Assembly: GCA_024642465.1 (NCBI GenBank)
Contig: JAHEBA010000020.1
Coordinates: 1 to 44,079 of the forward strand
Length of the DNA: 44,079 bases
Reading direction: 5' to 3'
Origin: Alphaproteobacteria bacterium
GTDB lineage: Bacteria > Pseudomonadota > Alphaproteobacteria > Rhizobiales > Aestuariivirgaceae
Shown here: positions 1 through 7,250 of the stretch, one piece after another
Numbering within the stretch: the stretch's first letter is position 1
How the letters are laid out: each line of letters starts with the position of its first letter
Notes under the pieces: generated by a model
Databases searched by the model: none
What the model saw: only the letters and a program-made list of their open reading frames with translations
Told to the model about the DNA's origin: nothing
Translations under genes and position numbers: made by a program

Positions 1-123
1 GGACGCTGCGGATCGCTGCGCCCCTGCTTCAAGCGCCGCTATATTGCGCAAGCCGGAACTAAATGCAATAGCTCTCGCCCGACAAAATTCCAATCCCGGG
101 CAATTCGCTCGACGGGAGTCCTG
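1..123. other. Window start, no gene assigned
   Basis: 123 nt before the first gene. I see no coding sequence or RNA; a TATATT at about 40-45 and the GGGAG ribosome-binding site of the first gene are the only notable marks. Confidence 0.4.
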
Positions 124-615
124 ATGCCGGCCACGAAACAACAATTGCTTGCAAGGCTTGACGAACTTGGCATCGAGGCAGTGACGCGTGAACACCCCCC
201 GGTCTACACCGTGGAAGAGGCGCGAGCCCTGCGTGGCGACATTCCGGGAGGACATTGCAAGAACCTGTTTCTGAAGGACAAGAAGGGGCAACTTTGGCTG
301 GTCGTATGCCTGGAGGACGCGATGATCGACCTCAAGGCCTTGCCCGACAGGATCGGCGCGGCGCGGATTTCCTTTGGCAGGTCAGAGTTGTTGCAGGAAG
401 TACTCGGCGTGGAACCGGGTTCCGTCACACCGTTTGCTCTCATCAATGATGTCGCGCACCAAGTGAACGTGGTGCTCGATGCCAGCATGATGAACTGCGA
501 TTTTGTAAGCTATCATCCGCTGGTCAACACGGCCACGACCACGCTGACGCCTGTGGAACTGCTGCGCTTCATTGAATCATGCGGCCACCAGCCGCAAACC
601 GTCAGGCTATACTGA
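124..615 (+). CDS. proX: Prolyl-tRNA deacylase (YbaK/ProX editing family)
   Basis: A 163-residue free-standing trans-editing protein of the YbaK/aminoacyl-tRNA deacylase fold. In this family the enzyme hydrolyses mischarged Ala- or Cys-tRNAPro in the cytosol. Visible family features are the N-terminal HPPVYTVEEA stretch (about residues 24-33), the KNLFLKDKKG segment with its conserved lysines (about 47-56) and the GSVTPFALIND segment (about 99-109) that borders the substrate pocket. The length matches the family. A GGGAG ribosome-binding site lies just before the ATG. The exact substrate (Ala versus Cys) cannot be read from sequence. It stands alone, 84 nt before the ybbN start. Confidence 0.88.
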   Translation: MPATKQQLLARLDELGIEAVTREHPPVYTVEEARALRGDIPGGHCKNLFLKDKKGQLWLVVCLEDAMIDLKALPDRIGAARISFGRSELLQEVLGVEPGSVTPFALINDVAHQVNVVLDASMMNCDFVSYHPLVNTATTTLTPVELLRFIESCGHQPQTVRLY

Positions 616-699
616 TCCGAACCGGATTGCATGGCGCGGTGGTCCGCACCATGTTACAGGTTCGCAAGGTTCTTGGGTATTTACAGGAAATTCGGTCAC

Positions 700-1665
700 A
701 TGTCCGGCAATACGTTTTCGATGGGTACAAGCTTCAGCACATCTTCCGCTTCATCTGCGGACGGGGCGGCAACGGCGCCAGCTGGCTCCGGGCCGATTAT
801 AAAGGACTCCGACACTGCCAACTTCATGAATGACGTGATCGAGGCATCCCGGTCGACACCCGTCATCGTCGACTTCTGGGCTCCCTGGTGTGGGCCTTGC
901 AAGCAATTGGGCCCGGCACTGGAGAAGGTGGTTCAGGAGGCCGGCGGCAAGGTCCGCATGGTCAAGATCAACGTCGACACCAATCAGCAGCTTGCACAAC
1001 AGATGCGTATCCAGTCGATCCCTGCAGTTTACGCCTTCGCAGAAGGACAACCGGTCGACGGGTTCATGGGAGCACTGCCCGAGTCCGAGTTGCGCAAGTT
1101 TGTCGACAAGCTGGTCAAGGGTCACGGCGGGCTGGCCGAGCAGCTGAACCAGTTGTTTGAAGATGCCGAGGCCGCCATGGCCGCCGAAGCCTGGGAACAG
1201 GCGTTGGCCATGTATGGCGCGGCATTGCAGGCTGCACCGGAAGAGCCGCGGGCAATTGCCGGTCAGATCAAGGCCCTGATCGGAATGGGTGAGCTTGCAG
1301 AGGCGCGCGAAGTTGCGAATTCACTGCCGCAGCAGCTTAATGCAGATGCCGCCATTTCCAGTGCGCTGGCCGCACTCGAGGTAGCGGAAACGCCAGTGGA
1401 CAATGAAGAGATCAACCGTCTTCGCTCTGCCATCGAGACGGATGCGAAGGACCACCAGTCCCGGCTCGACCTCGCCATTGCCCAGAATGCGGCCGGTGAA
1501 CGCGAAGAAGCGTTGGACCATGTGCTCAAGATCATCGAAACGGATCGTGCATGGAATGACGAGGCAGCCCGCAAACAACTGCTGTTGTTCTTCGAGGCGT
1601 GGGGACCGGCGGACCCGCTGACCGCCTCCGGCCGGCGCCGGCTTTCCTCCATCCTGTTTGCCTGA
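700..1665 (+). CDS. ybbN: Thioredoxin-domain co-chaperone YbbN (CnoX-like)
   Basis: 321 residues: a low-complexity Ser/Ala/Gly leader (1-30), a thioredoxin fold (about 32-140) with the active site WCGPC at residues 63-67, and a C-terminal helical, TPR-like half (about 150-321). That is the YbbN/CnoX architecture, a periplasm-independent cytosolic holdase that works with GroEL/DnaK. Both cysteines of the CXXC are present, unlike E. coli YbbN (SXXC), so oxidoreductase activity is possible; that part is inference. I chose the ATG at 700 because AGGAAA lies 9 nt upstream; the frame stays open to 631, but that extension has no ribosome-binding site. The next gene follows after 32 nt. Confidence 0.9.
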   Translation: MSGNTFSMGTSFSTSSASSADGAATAPAGSGPIIKDSDTANFMNDVIEASRSTPVIVDFWAPWCGPCKQLGPALEKVVQEAGGKVRMVKINVDTNQQLAQQMRIQSIPAVYAFAEGQPVDGFMGALPESELRKFVDKLVKGHGGLAEQLNQLFEDAEAAMAAEAWEQALAMYGAALQAAPEEPRAIAGQIKALIGMGELAEAREVANSLPQQLNADAAISSALAALEVAETPVDNEEINRLRSAIETDAKDHQSRLDLAIAQNAAGEREEALDHVLKIIETDRAWNDEAARKQLLLFFEAWGPADPLTASGRRRLSSILFA

Positions 1666-1697
1666 GATGATGCCCCCGGCAGAAAGTGGTTGGCTTC

Positions 1698-2396
1698 ATG
1701 CCTACAACAGCCGTTTACAAGACCGTCAGTGACCTGCCGTCGTCGTTGCCCATCTTTCCCCTGCCGGGGGCAGTGCTGCTGCCTGGAGGGGATCTGCCGC
1801 TGAACATTTTCGAGCCGCGCTATCTGAAGATGCTCGCCGATTCGCTTGCAAGCCACCGGTTGATCGGCATGATCCAGCCGCGCCATATCGACAATGAAGG
1901 CGATCCGGCCCTGTCGTCGTCAGCGCGCGAACCAGATCTGTATACAGTAGGATGTGCAGGCAGGATTACGTCGTTCCATGAAGATGACGAAGGTCCCGTC
2001 CAGATTGTGCTGTCTGGCATCTGCCGCTTCAAGGTAGTCGCGGAGTTGAGCAGCGTTTTGCCCTACCGGACCGTACGCCCAGGGTTTGATTCCTTCTTCG
2101 GTGATCTGCTTGATGATGACCTTGATGAGGACGATGCGGAACGGCGCTCATTGCTGGACAGCCTGGACAAATTTCTCAAGGCGCGCTCCATGCGGGCGGA
2201 CTGGCACGAGATCGAGGCCGCCTCCACTCCTACGCTGATCAATACGCTGGTCATGATCGGATCCTTCAGCCCCCGGGAAAAACAGGCCGTCCTGGAAGCG
2301 GCCGACTTGCGGGAACGGACCCGCACGCTGGTCATGTTGACCAACATGTCCATCGAGGATCGTTTTGACGGCAGCGGCAGCGAGTCAGTGCAATGA
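1698..2396 (+). CDS. LON substrate-binding-domain protein (no protease domain)
   Basis: 232 residues containing only the N-terminal substrate-recognition (LAN/PUA-like) domain of Lon. The hallmark is the opening [19 protein letters not shown], followed by [11 protein letters not shown] and a GRI..F...DDG segment. There is no AAA+ module and no Ser-Lys protease dyad, so it is the stand-alone family common in Alphaproteobacteria, annotated as peptidase S16; its function is unknown. Start uncertain: a GTG at 1686 is in frame four codons upstream, but the ATG at 1698 sits 11 nt after an AGAAAG and gives the usual family N-terminus. It lies between ybbN and the Trm112-like gene on the same strand, probably one transcript. 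Confidence 0.85.
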   Translation: MPTTAVYKTVSDLPSSLPIFPLPGAVLLPGGDLPLNIFEPRYLKMLADSLASHRLIGMIQPRHIDNEGDPALSSSAREPDLYTVGCAGRITSFHEDDEGPVQIVLSGICRFKVVAELSSVLPYRTVRPGFDSFFGDLLDDDLDEDDAERRSLLDSLDKFLKARSMRADWHEIEAASTPTLINTLVMIGSFSPREKQAVLEAADLRERTRTLVMLTNMSIEDRFDGSGSESVQ

Positions 2397-2418
2397 GCCA
2401 ATTCGTGGGAACAGGTCG

Positions 2419-2622
2419 ATGACAGACGAGAGCAAGGTAGCCACGGGGCGCCACGCGGACCCGCGCTTGCTGGAGATTCTGGTATGCCCGGTCACTCAGT
2501 GGCCATTGCGATACGACGAAGCACGCCAGGAGCTTGTTTCCGAACAGGCGAAGCTCGCCTACCCGATACGTGACGGCATTCCGATCATGCTGGTGGAAGA
2601 GGCGCGTGAACTTGATGACTGA
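2419..2622 (+). CDS. Trm112/YcaR-family small protein
   Basis: 67 residues with the Trm112 core: [18 protein letters not shown] near the N-terminus, then [20 protein letters not shown]. In eukaryotes and archaea Trm112 activates methyltransferases; the bacterial YcaR-type proteins are small and of unclear role. Only the first cysteine of the usual CPxC is retained (CPVT), typical of zinc-less proteobacterial members. The ATG at 2419 follows GGGAACAGG; an upstream in-frame start at 2365 would lie within the LON-domain gene and is less likely. The stop overlaps the start of the next gene, suggesting translational coupling. Confidence 0.85.
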   Translation: MTDESKVATGRHADPRLLEILVCPVTQWPLRYDEARQELVSEQAKLAYPIRDGIPIMLVEEARELDD

Positions 2623-2998
2623 GCCGGGGACGGACAACGACGACATGGTCTGGCCCGAGGAACTGCGTCTACAGGATCAGGGCCGGCGGCTTTCGGTCGC
2701 GTTCAGCAACGGGGAAATCCATGTGCTCGATGCCGAGTATCTTCGCGTCGAGAGTCCCAGTGCTGAGGTCCAGGGTCACGGCCCGGGTCAGAAGGTATGC
2801 GTGGCCGGCAAGGCTGATGCCGCAATCATCAGGATTGATCCGGTAGGGAACTACGCTGTTCGCCTTACCTTCGACGACATGCATTCGACCGGTATCTACA
2901 GTTGGGACTACCTGCTCAAGCTTGGCCGTGAGCGTGAAAGCATCTGGTCAGCCTATATTGAACGCCTCGAGCGTGAGGGTAAGTCCCGCCACCGGTAA
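2615..2998 (+). CDS. DUF971-domain protein
   Basis: 127 residues. The DUF971 fold is recognisable from [21 protein letters not shown] (positions about 12-32, an amino-acid pattern of W-P-E-L then R-L-V-F-G), the LRVESPSAE segment and the closing [12 protein letters not shown], equivalent to the family's GIYSWDYL signature. DUF971 occurs alone or fused to iron-sulfur carrier (ApbC/Mrp) or gamma-butyrobetaine hydroxylase proteins, so a metal or cofactor role is guessed but unproven. The ATG overlaps the stop of the Trm112-like gene (ATGACTGA). Convergent with the monooxygenase gene, whose 3' end is 19 nt away. Confidence 0.83.
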   Translation: MTEPGTDNDDMVWPEELRLQDQGRRLSVAFSNGEIHVLDAEYLRVESPSAEVQGHGPGQKVCVAGKADAAIIRIDPVGNYAVRLTFDDMHSTGIYSWDYLLKLGRERESIWSAYIERLEREGKSRHR

Positions 2999-3017
2999 GG
3001 CCGGTTCGGTCGCAGTT

Positions 3018-4262
3018 CTAGAGGTGTCCACCCGTCATGAGGGTGGGTTGCCGGCCGGCGGTACCTGCGGCCTGGTCGAGGAAGAACCGCTTGACCGGTG
3101 GCACAACATTGACCAGCTTCAGGCCGGCCTGCCGCGCAAGCGCCAAAGGCGTCACGTCATTTGAGAACAGTCTTGCCAGACCATCACACATGGCCGCGAC
3201 GATCATCGTGTCTGCCCGGCGCCAATCTTCATACTCGGTGAGGGTGGCAGTGCCGCCAAGGTCCTGGCCGCGACGTGCTGAAAGGTGAACGCATTCTGCC
3301 AGGGCAGCAATATCCTTTAGGCCCAAGTTGAAGCCCAGCCCGGCAATCGGATGGATCACGTGGGCCGCATCGCCTATCAGCGCCAGGCGGCTTGAGACAA
3401 AACGCCGGGCAATCTGCAACTCGAGAGGCCAGGAGGTGCGCTGATTGGCGAGGGAAAGCTCGCCGAGGTGATCGCCAATTCTTCGCTTGAGCTCATCCAG
3501 AAATGCGTCATCACCCAATGCCATGAGCCGGGTGGTTTCTTCACTGTCTTCTGCCCATACCAGCGACGACCGGTTTCCAGTGAGAGGCAGAACGGCAAAC
3601 GGACCATTGGCGCGAAAGTGTTCTTCTGCCCGGCCGTCGTGCGGCTTGGAGTGGTTGATGGTGAGCGTTATGGCTGACTGCTTGTATGTCCACTTCACGA
3701 TATCTATGCCTGCGGCCTGCCTGGCAATGGAGTTCCGGCCGTCAGCTGCAATCAGCAAGGCAGCTGCGTGGTCATCGCCAGCTGAAGTGCTGACATGAAT
3801 CGAGGCTGGCGCGAACGAGAAGTCCTGGACGGTTTGCCCGGTAACGACATCAATGTTGCTGCACTCCTCCACCGATTTTGCCAGTGCCTCGAGGAGAGTT
3901 CCATTTTCGAGCATCCAGGCAGAAGGCGCATCGTTTGATCCTGTCCGGGGAAAATCCAGTAGAACAGGTGCGCGCTCGGCACTGGTCTTGGCGTCGGTCA
4001 CGATGATTTGCCGGAAGGGCTGCGCATGTGGCGCAACCGTTGACCATATGCCAAGCGCCTCGAGCAGGTTTCTCGATGCAAAGGTGATCGCCGTCCCGCG
4101 CGTGTCGGCAGCGTAGTTGCGCTGGCCGAGAGCCGGACCCTGGTCTATCACCAGCGTTCGCAGAGGTATGGACAGATGACGCCCCGACAAGGCAAGAGCA
4201 CAGGTCAGGCCGGCAAGGCCTGCTCCGGTTATGATCGCGTCGTACTGTTGTCTTTGGGTCAT
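3018..4262 (-). CDS. FAD-dependent monooxygenase, UbiH/UbiF/COQ6 family
   Basis: 414 residues. The N-terminal Rossmann FAD motif GAGLAGLTCALAL starts at residue 13, and the second FAD motif LIGDAAHVIHPIAGLGFNLG lies in the C-terminal half; both are standard for the ubiquinone-biosynthesis hydroxylases, which hydroxylate the quinone ring at the inner membrane. Which ring carbon it modifies cannot be told from sequence. Start: ATG at 4262 directly precedes TQRQQYDAII and the FAD motif; the frame is open 34 codons further, but that would run into the divergent tesB. The 46-nt gap to tesB must hold both promoters or overlap with them. No truncation seen. Confidence 0.87.
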   Translation of the reverse strand: MTQRQQYDAIITGAGLAGLTCALALSGRHLSIPLRTLVIDQGPALGQRNYAADTRGTAITFASRNLLEALGIWSTVAPHAQPFRQIIVTDAKTSAERAPVLLDFPRTGSNDAPSAWMLENGTLLEALAKSVEECSNIDVVTGQTVQDFSFAPASIHVSTSAGDDHAAALLIAADGRNSIARQAAGIDIVKWTYKQSAITLTINHSKPHDGRAEEHFRANGPFAVLPLTGNRSSLVWAEDSEETTRLMALGDDAFLDELKRRIGDHLGELSLANQRTSWPLELQIARRFVSSRLALIGDAAHVIHPIAGLGFNLGLKDIAALAECVHLSARRGQDLGGTATLTEYEDWRRADTMIVAAMCDGLARLFSNDVTPLALARQAGLKLVNVVPPVKRFFLDQAAGTAGRQPTLMTGGHL

Positions 4263-4308
4263 TCTGGGTCTTGTTGCTGACGCTGCCGTCGAGGGGAAGG
4301 GCGCCACT

Positions 4309-5178
4309 ATGTCTGAGTATGATCTGGTAGTCTCCAGTTTCCACCTGGAACAACTGGAGGACAACCTGTTTCAAAGCCGCAGCCCTGCGATTGGCTGGCG
4401 GCGAACCTATGGTGGACTGCTTCTCGCACACGCGACGGAAGCCGCACGCCGGACGGTAGGACCTGGCAAGATCTTCCATAGTCTGCACGCCAGTTTTCTG
4501 CGACCCGGCAACACGTCGGAGTCCATGATGATCTCGGTGGAGCGGCTTCTGGATGGCCGGACAATTGTCCACCGCAGGTTGACGATAACCCAGCTTGGCA
4601 AACCGGTCTTCACCGGCAGTGTTTCCTTTCGCGCACTGGGCGATGGCCTGTCCTTTGCCCCCGCGATGCCGGATGTAGCGGCCCCCGAAGACTTGCCGGA
4701 CGAGGCGCAGTTGCTGTCAACCTATTGCGATCGGCTGCCCGAAAGCGCGCTAAAGTACATGTCACGGCTCAAGGTGTTCGAAGTACGGCCTGTCGATCCG
4801 GAGCAATACCTCTTTGCGCCCGGTTGCCATGGTTCGCAAATGGCGGCATGGTTCCGGTTGCGGTCAGACAGCGTACCGGAAGCCGACTTCAGCCCGGCAC
4901 TACTTGCCTATCTGTCGGACATGCCGGTGCTCAATGCCAGCCTGATCCCGCACAACCGCAATTTCTTTGATCCGGAGCTGAGTATGGCGAGCCTCGATCA
5001 TGCGCTCTGGCAGCATTGCGAGCCTGACTGGTCTGACTGGCTTTTGGCGACCCATGAAAGCCTGGCCACGGAAGCGAGTATGGGCCTCGGGCAGGTCCGA
5101 TTCTACAACAGGAACCGCGTTTTGACCGCGACAGTGAGCCAACAGGGATTCATTCGATTGCAACAGTACAATAATTAA
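4309..5178 (+). CDS. tesB: Acyl-CoA thioesterase II (TesB)
   Basis: 289 residues with the tandem hot-dog architecture of TesB, which hydrolyses medium- to long-chain acyl-CoA to the free acid and CoA. Counting from the ATG at 4309 puts D204 (LSDMPV), S228 (MASLDH) and Q278 (VSQQGF) exactly at the E. coli catalytic positions D204/T228/Q278, which also supports this start; GAGGGGAAGG lies just upstream. The Thr-to-Ser change at 228 keeps the hydroxyl. N-terminal hot-dog signature: RRTYGGLLLAHA at 31-42. Divergent from the UbiH-family gene. It ends in an AT-rich stretch leading to the glnK promoter. Confidence 0.92.
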   Translation: MSEYDLVVSSFHLEQLEDNLFQSRSPAIGWRRTYGGLLLAHATEAARRTVGPGKIFHSLHASFLRPGNTSESMMISVERLLDGRTIVHRRLTITQLGKPVFTGSVSFRALGDGLSFAPAMPDVAAPEDLPDEAQLLSTYCDRLPESALKYMSRLKVFEVRPVDPEQYLFAPGCHGSQMAAWFRLRSDSVPEADFSPALLAYLSDMPVLNASLIPHNRNFFDPELSMASLDHALWQHCEPDWSDWLLATHESLATEASMGLGQVRFYNRNRVLTATVSQQGFIRLQQYNN

Positions 5179-5283
5179 TCAATCTACCTTATTTGCACAT
5201 TAATTAATCACAATTAATACCATCATGATCAATTGGTGGTGAAATTTCCCCTTTATTTCATTGGCTTACGATTCCACCGAATC
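5179..5283. other. AT-rich upstream region of glnK with ATTAAT repeats
   Basis: Short AT-rich island in a GC-rich genome. TTAA/ATTAAT words recur at about 5175-5178, 5200-5207 and 5214-5217, and an ACCA...TGGTGGT partial inverted repeat spans 5218-5240. This is where enhancer sites (NtrC) and a DNA-bending site would be expected for a sigma54 promoter, but I see no clean NtrC palindrome. The first TAA is also the tesB stop. Confidence 0.35.
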
Positions 5284-5298
5284 TGGCACGCCCCTTGA
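5284..5298 (+). promoter_or_regulatory. Candidate sigma54 (-24/-12) promoter for glnK-amtB
   Basis: TGGCACG-N4-TTGA matches the sigma54 consensus TGGCACG-N4-TTGC at all positions of the -24 element and all but the last base of the -12 element. It lies 64 nt before the glnK start. glnK-amtB operons are classically driven by NtrC and RpoN under nitrogen limitation, so both context and motif agree. The one flaw is A instead of the usually conserved C in the -12 GC. Confidence 0.6.
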
Positions 5299-5362
5299 AA
5301 AGAGACTCTCCCTACACTGCTGCCATTCGGCAAAGTGGTGACAGGCAACATGGGAGATGCAC

Positions 5363-5701
5363 ATGAAATACATCATCTCGATCATCAAGCCTCACCGGCT
5401 GGAGGAAGTGCGCACCGCACTCGCCGCCATCGGTGTCGAAGGCATGACGGTGAGTGAAGTCAAGGGACATGGCCGTCAGAAAGGTCACACGGAGATCTAC
5501 CGTGGGGCTGAGTATGAAGTGTCGTACCTGCCCAAGATCAAGGTCGAGCTCGCGCTCAGCAACAAGCTGGCGGCAAAGGCCGTCGAAGCCATCGCCGAGG
5601 CCGGCCGTACCGGCCAGATCGGCGACGGGAAGATTTTCGTCATTGACCTGGAAAGCGCCGTGCGGATCCGCACCGGTGAATCCGGCGAAGAAGCATTGTG
5701 A
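5363..5701 (+). CDS. glnK: P-II nitrogen regulatory protein GlnK
   Basis: 112 residues, the exact canonical P-II length when started at the ATG at 5363, which has GGGAG 6 nt upstream; the ATG at 5357 would leave no spacing. Tyr51 in the T-loop (RGAEYEVSYLPK) is the uridylylation site modified by GlnD. The C-terminal IGDGKIFV motif is the P-II signature 2. GlnK binds ATP/ADP and 2-oxoglutarate and plugs the AmtB channel when nitrogen is plentiful. The amtB start follows 11 nt after the stop, the standard glnK-amtB pair. Likely transcribed from the sigma54-like promoter at 5284. Confidence 0.96.
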   Translation: MKYIISIIKPHRLEEVRTALAAIGVEGMTVSEVKGHGRQKGHTEIYRGAEYEVSYLPKIKVELALSNKLAAKAVEAIAEAGRTGQIGDGKIFVIDLESAVRIRTGESGEEAL

Positions 5702-5712
5702 GGGCTACTGAG

Positions 5713-7053
5713 ATGAAGCTTTACCAGAAGATCACACTCGCCGGCATCCTCGGACTTGCAGCAGTTGCAGGAGCCGACGCCGCCTACGCGCAAGACGCGG
5801 CACCTGCCGTTTCCCCTGAAACCGCCTACATCTTCAACACGCTGCTGTTCCTGATCGGCGGCTTCCTGGTGATGTTCATGGCCGCTGGCTTTGCCATGCT
5901 CGAGGCTGGCCTGGTGCGTTCGAAGAACGTGTCCATGCAGTGCCTGAAGAACATCGCACTCTACTCCGTCGCCGGCATCATGTTCTGGGTCTGCGGCTAC
6001 TCGCTGATGTATACCGGCGTCGACGGCGGCTACATCGGCACCTTCGCACCCTACAGCTTCGATGAAGTCGGCAAGTTTGCTACCGGTGACGGCGGAGAAA
6101 TTGCAGGCTACTCGACCGCCTCCGACTGGTACTTCCAGATGGTGTTCGTGGCGGCGACCGCCTCGATCGTGTCCGGCACCCTGGCCGAGCGCATCAAGCT
6201 GTGGCCCTTCCTGCTGTTCACCGTGTTCCTGACCGGTGTGTTCTATCCGATCACCGGCGCGTGGAAGTGGGGCGGCGGCTGGCTCAACGAAATGGGCTTC
6301 CAGGACTTTGCCGGCTCCACCATCGTTCACTCGGTTGGCGGCTGGGCAGCCCTCGCCGGCGCCTTGATCCTCGGTGCCCGCCTTGGCAAGTATGAAGGCG
6401 GCAAGGTTCACCCGATGCCCGGTTCCAGCATCCCGCTGGCCACACTTGGCACCTTCATCCTCTGGCTCGGCTGGTTCGGCTTCAACGGCGCTTCCCAGCT
6501 CGCATGGGGAACGGCTGCTGACGTGACCTCCGTGTCGAACATCTTTGCAAATACCAACCTTGCCGCTACCGGCGGCGTCATTGCGGCCATGGTGCTCACC
6601 CAGATCATCTACAAGAAGGTCGACGTGACCATGGCTCTCAACGGCGCCCTGGCGGGCCTGGTTTCGATCACCGCCGAGCCGCTGCAGCCCAGCCCGCTGC
6701 TCGCCATCGCGATTGGCGCAGTCGGCGGTGTCATCGTTGTCCTGGCTGTCCCACTGCTCGACAAGCTCAAGATCGACGATGTGGTCGGTGCAATCCCGGT
6801 TCACCTGATGGCCGGCATCTGGGGCACCCTTGCAGTACCGCTGTCCAACTCGGACGCCAGCTTTGGCACCCAGATCGTTGGCATCGCTGCGATCGGCGCT
6901 TTCACCTTCATTGCTTCGGCAATCCTGTGGACCATCCTGAAGGTGACCGTGGGCATCCGGGTGACCAAGGAAGAGGAAATGATGGGGCTCGACAAGGCGG
7001 AAGTCGGCGTCGAGGCATACCCGGAGTTTGCTCGTGGTGGTTCCTCGATCTGA
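5713..7053 (+). CDS. amtB: Ammonium transporter AmtB
   Basis: 446 residues. A cleavable signal peptide (about 1-26, ending ADAAYA) precedes about eleven membrane helices. The twin pore histidines are visible in HSVGGWAAL and in VHLMAGIWGTLA, and the family stretches FMAAGFAMLEAGLVRSKN and LGWFGFNGAS are intact. It conducts NH4+/NH3 across the inner membrane and is gated by GlnK. AGGG 8 nt before the ATG overlaps the end of glnK. The cytoplasmic tail (about 410-446) is short and ends soon after EEEMMGLDKAEVG, typical for Alphaproteobacteria. Followed by a strong terminator. Confidence 0.96.
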   Translation: MKLYQKITLAGILGLAAVAGADAAYAQDAAPAVSPETAYIFNTLLFLIGGFLVMFMAAGFAMLEAGLVRSKNVSMQCLKNIALYSVAGIMFWVCGYSLMYTGVDGGYIGTFAPYSFDEVGKFATGDGGEIAGYSTASDWYFQMVFVAATASIVSGTLAERIKLWPFLLFTVFLTGVFYPITGAWKWGGGWLNEMGFQDFAGSTIVHSVGGWAALAGALILGARLGKYEGGKVHPMPGSSIPLATLGTFILWLGWFGFNGASQLAWGTAADVTSVSNIFANTNLAATGGVIAAMVLTQIIYKKVDVTMALNGALAGLVSITAEPLQPSPLLAIAIGAVGGVIVVLAVPLLDKLKIDDVVGAIPVHLMAGIWGTLAVPLSNSDASFGTQIVGIAAIGAFTFIASAILWTILKVTVGIRVTKEEEMMGLDKAEVGVEAYPEFARGGSSI

Positions 7054-7092
7054 CATGGACTGCCTTTACGGCTGAACACCGCAACAACCGCA

Positions 7093-7123
7093 CCCCGGAA
7101 GACTTCGTTCTTCCGGGGTTTTT
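7093..7123 (+). terminator. Rho-independent terminator after amtB
   Basis: Perfect 10-bp stem CCCCGGAAGA / TCTTCCGGGG with a 6-nt loop, followed by TTTTT. It ends the glnK-amtB transcript and isolates it from ftsK. Confidence 0.92.
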
Positions 7124-7143
7124 GCTTGGCAAATTGGCAAAGC

Positions 7144-7158
7144 TTAACGAGGTCTTAA
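7144..7158 (+). promoter_or_regulatory. CtrA-type binding site TTAA-N7-TTAA upstream of ftsK
   Basis: TTAACGAGGTCTTAA fits the full CtrA consensus TTAA-N7-TTAA, with the CC that often follows. It lies 92 nt before the ftsK start and just after the amtB terminator. I found no other full match when reading the TTAA words in the window. In Alphaproteobacteria CtrA controls many cell-cycle and division genes; control of this ftsK is inferred. Confidence 0.6.
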
Positions 7159-7250
7159 CCATAGCTCCCCCACAGTCTTCGTGACGATGAGGTGCACGCT
7201 GCAGATGTGGCGTGTCCCTGCATGAATACCGAGTACCGGAGCAATTCCTG

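Noticed and set aside
5195..5242. An NtrC binding palindrome upstream of glnK
   Set aside because: A GCAC and a TGGTGGTG word occur, but their spacing does not fit a GCAC-N5-TGGTGC palindrome.
5497..7056. A long open frame antisense to glnK-amtB
   Set aside because: 519 codons opposite amtB, rich in His, Asp, Gly and Glu without a family pattern. It is a by-product of the GC-rich codon use of amtB, which is certain.
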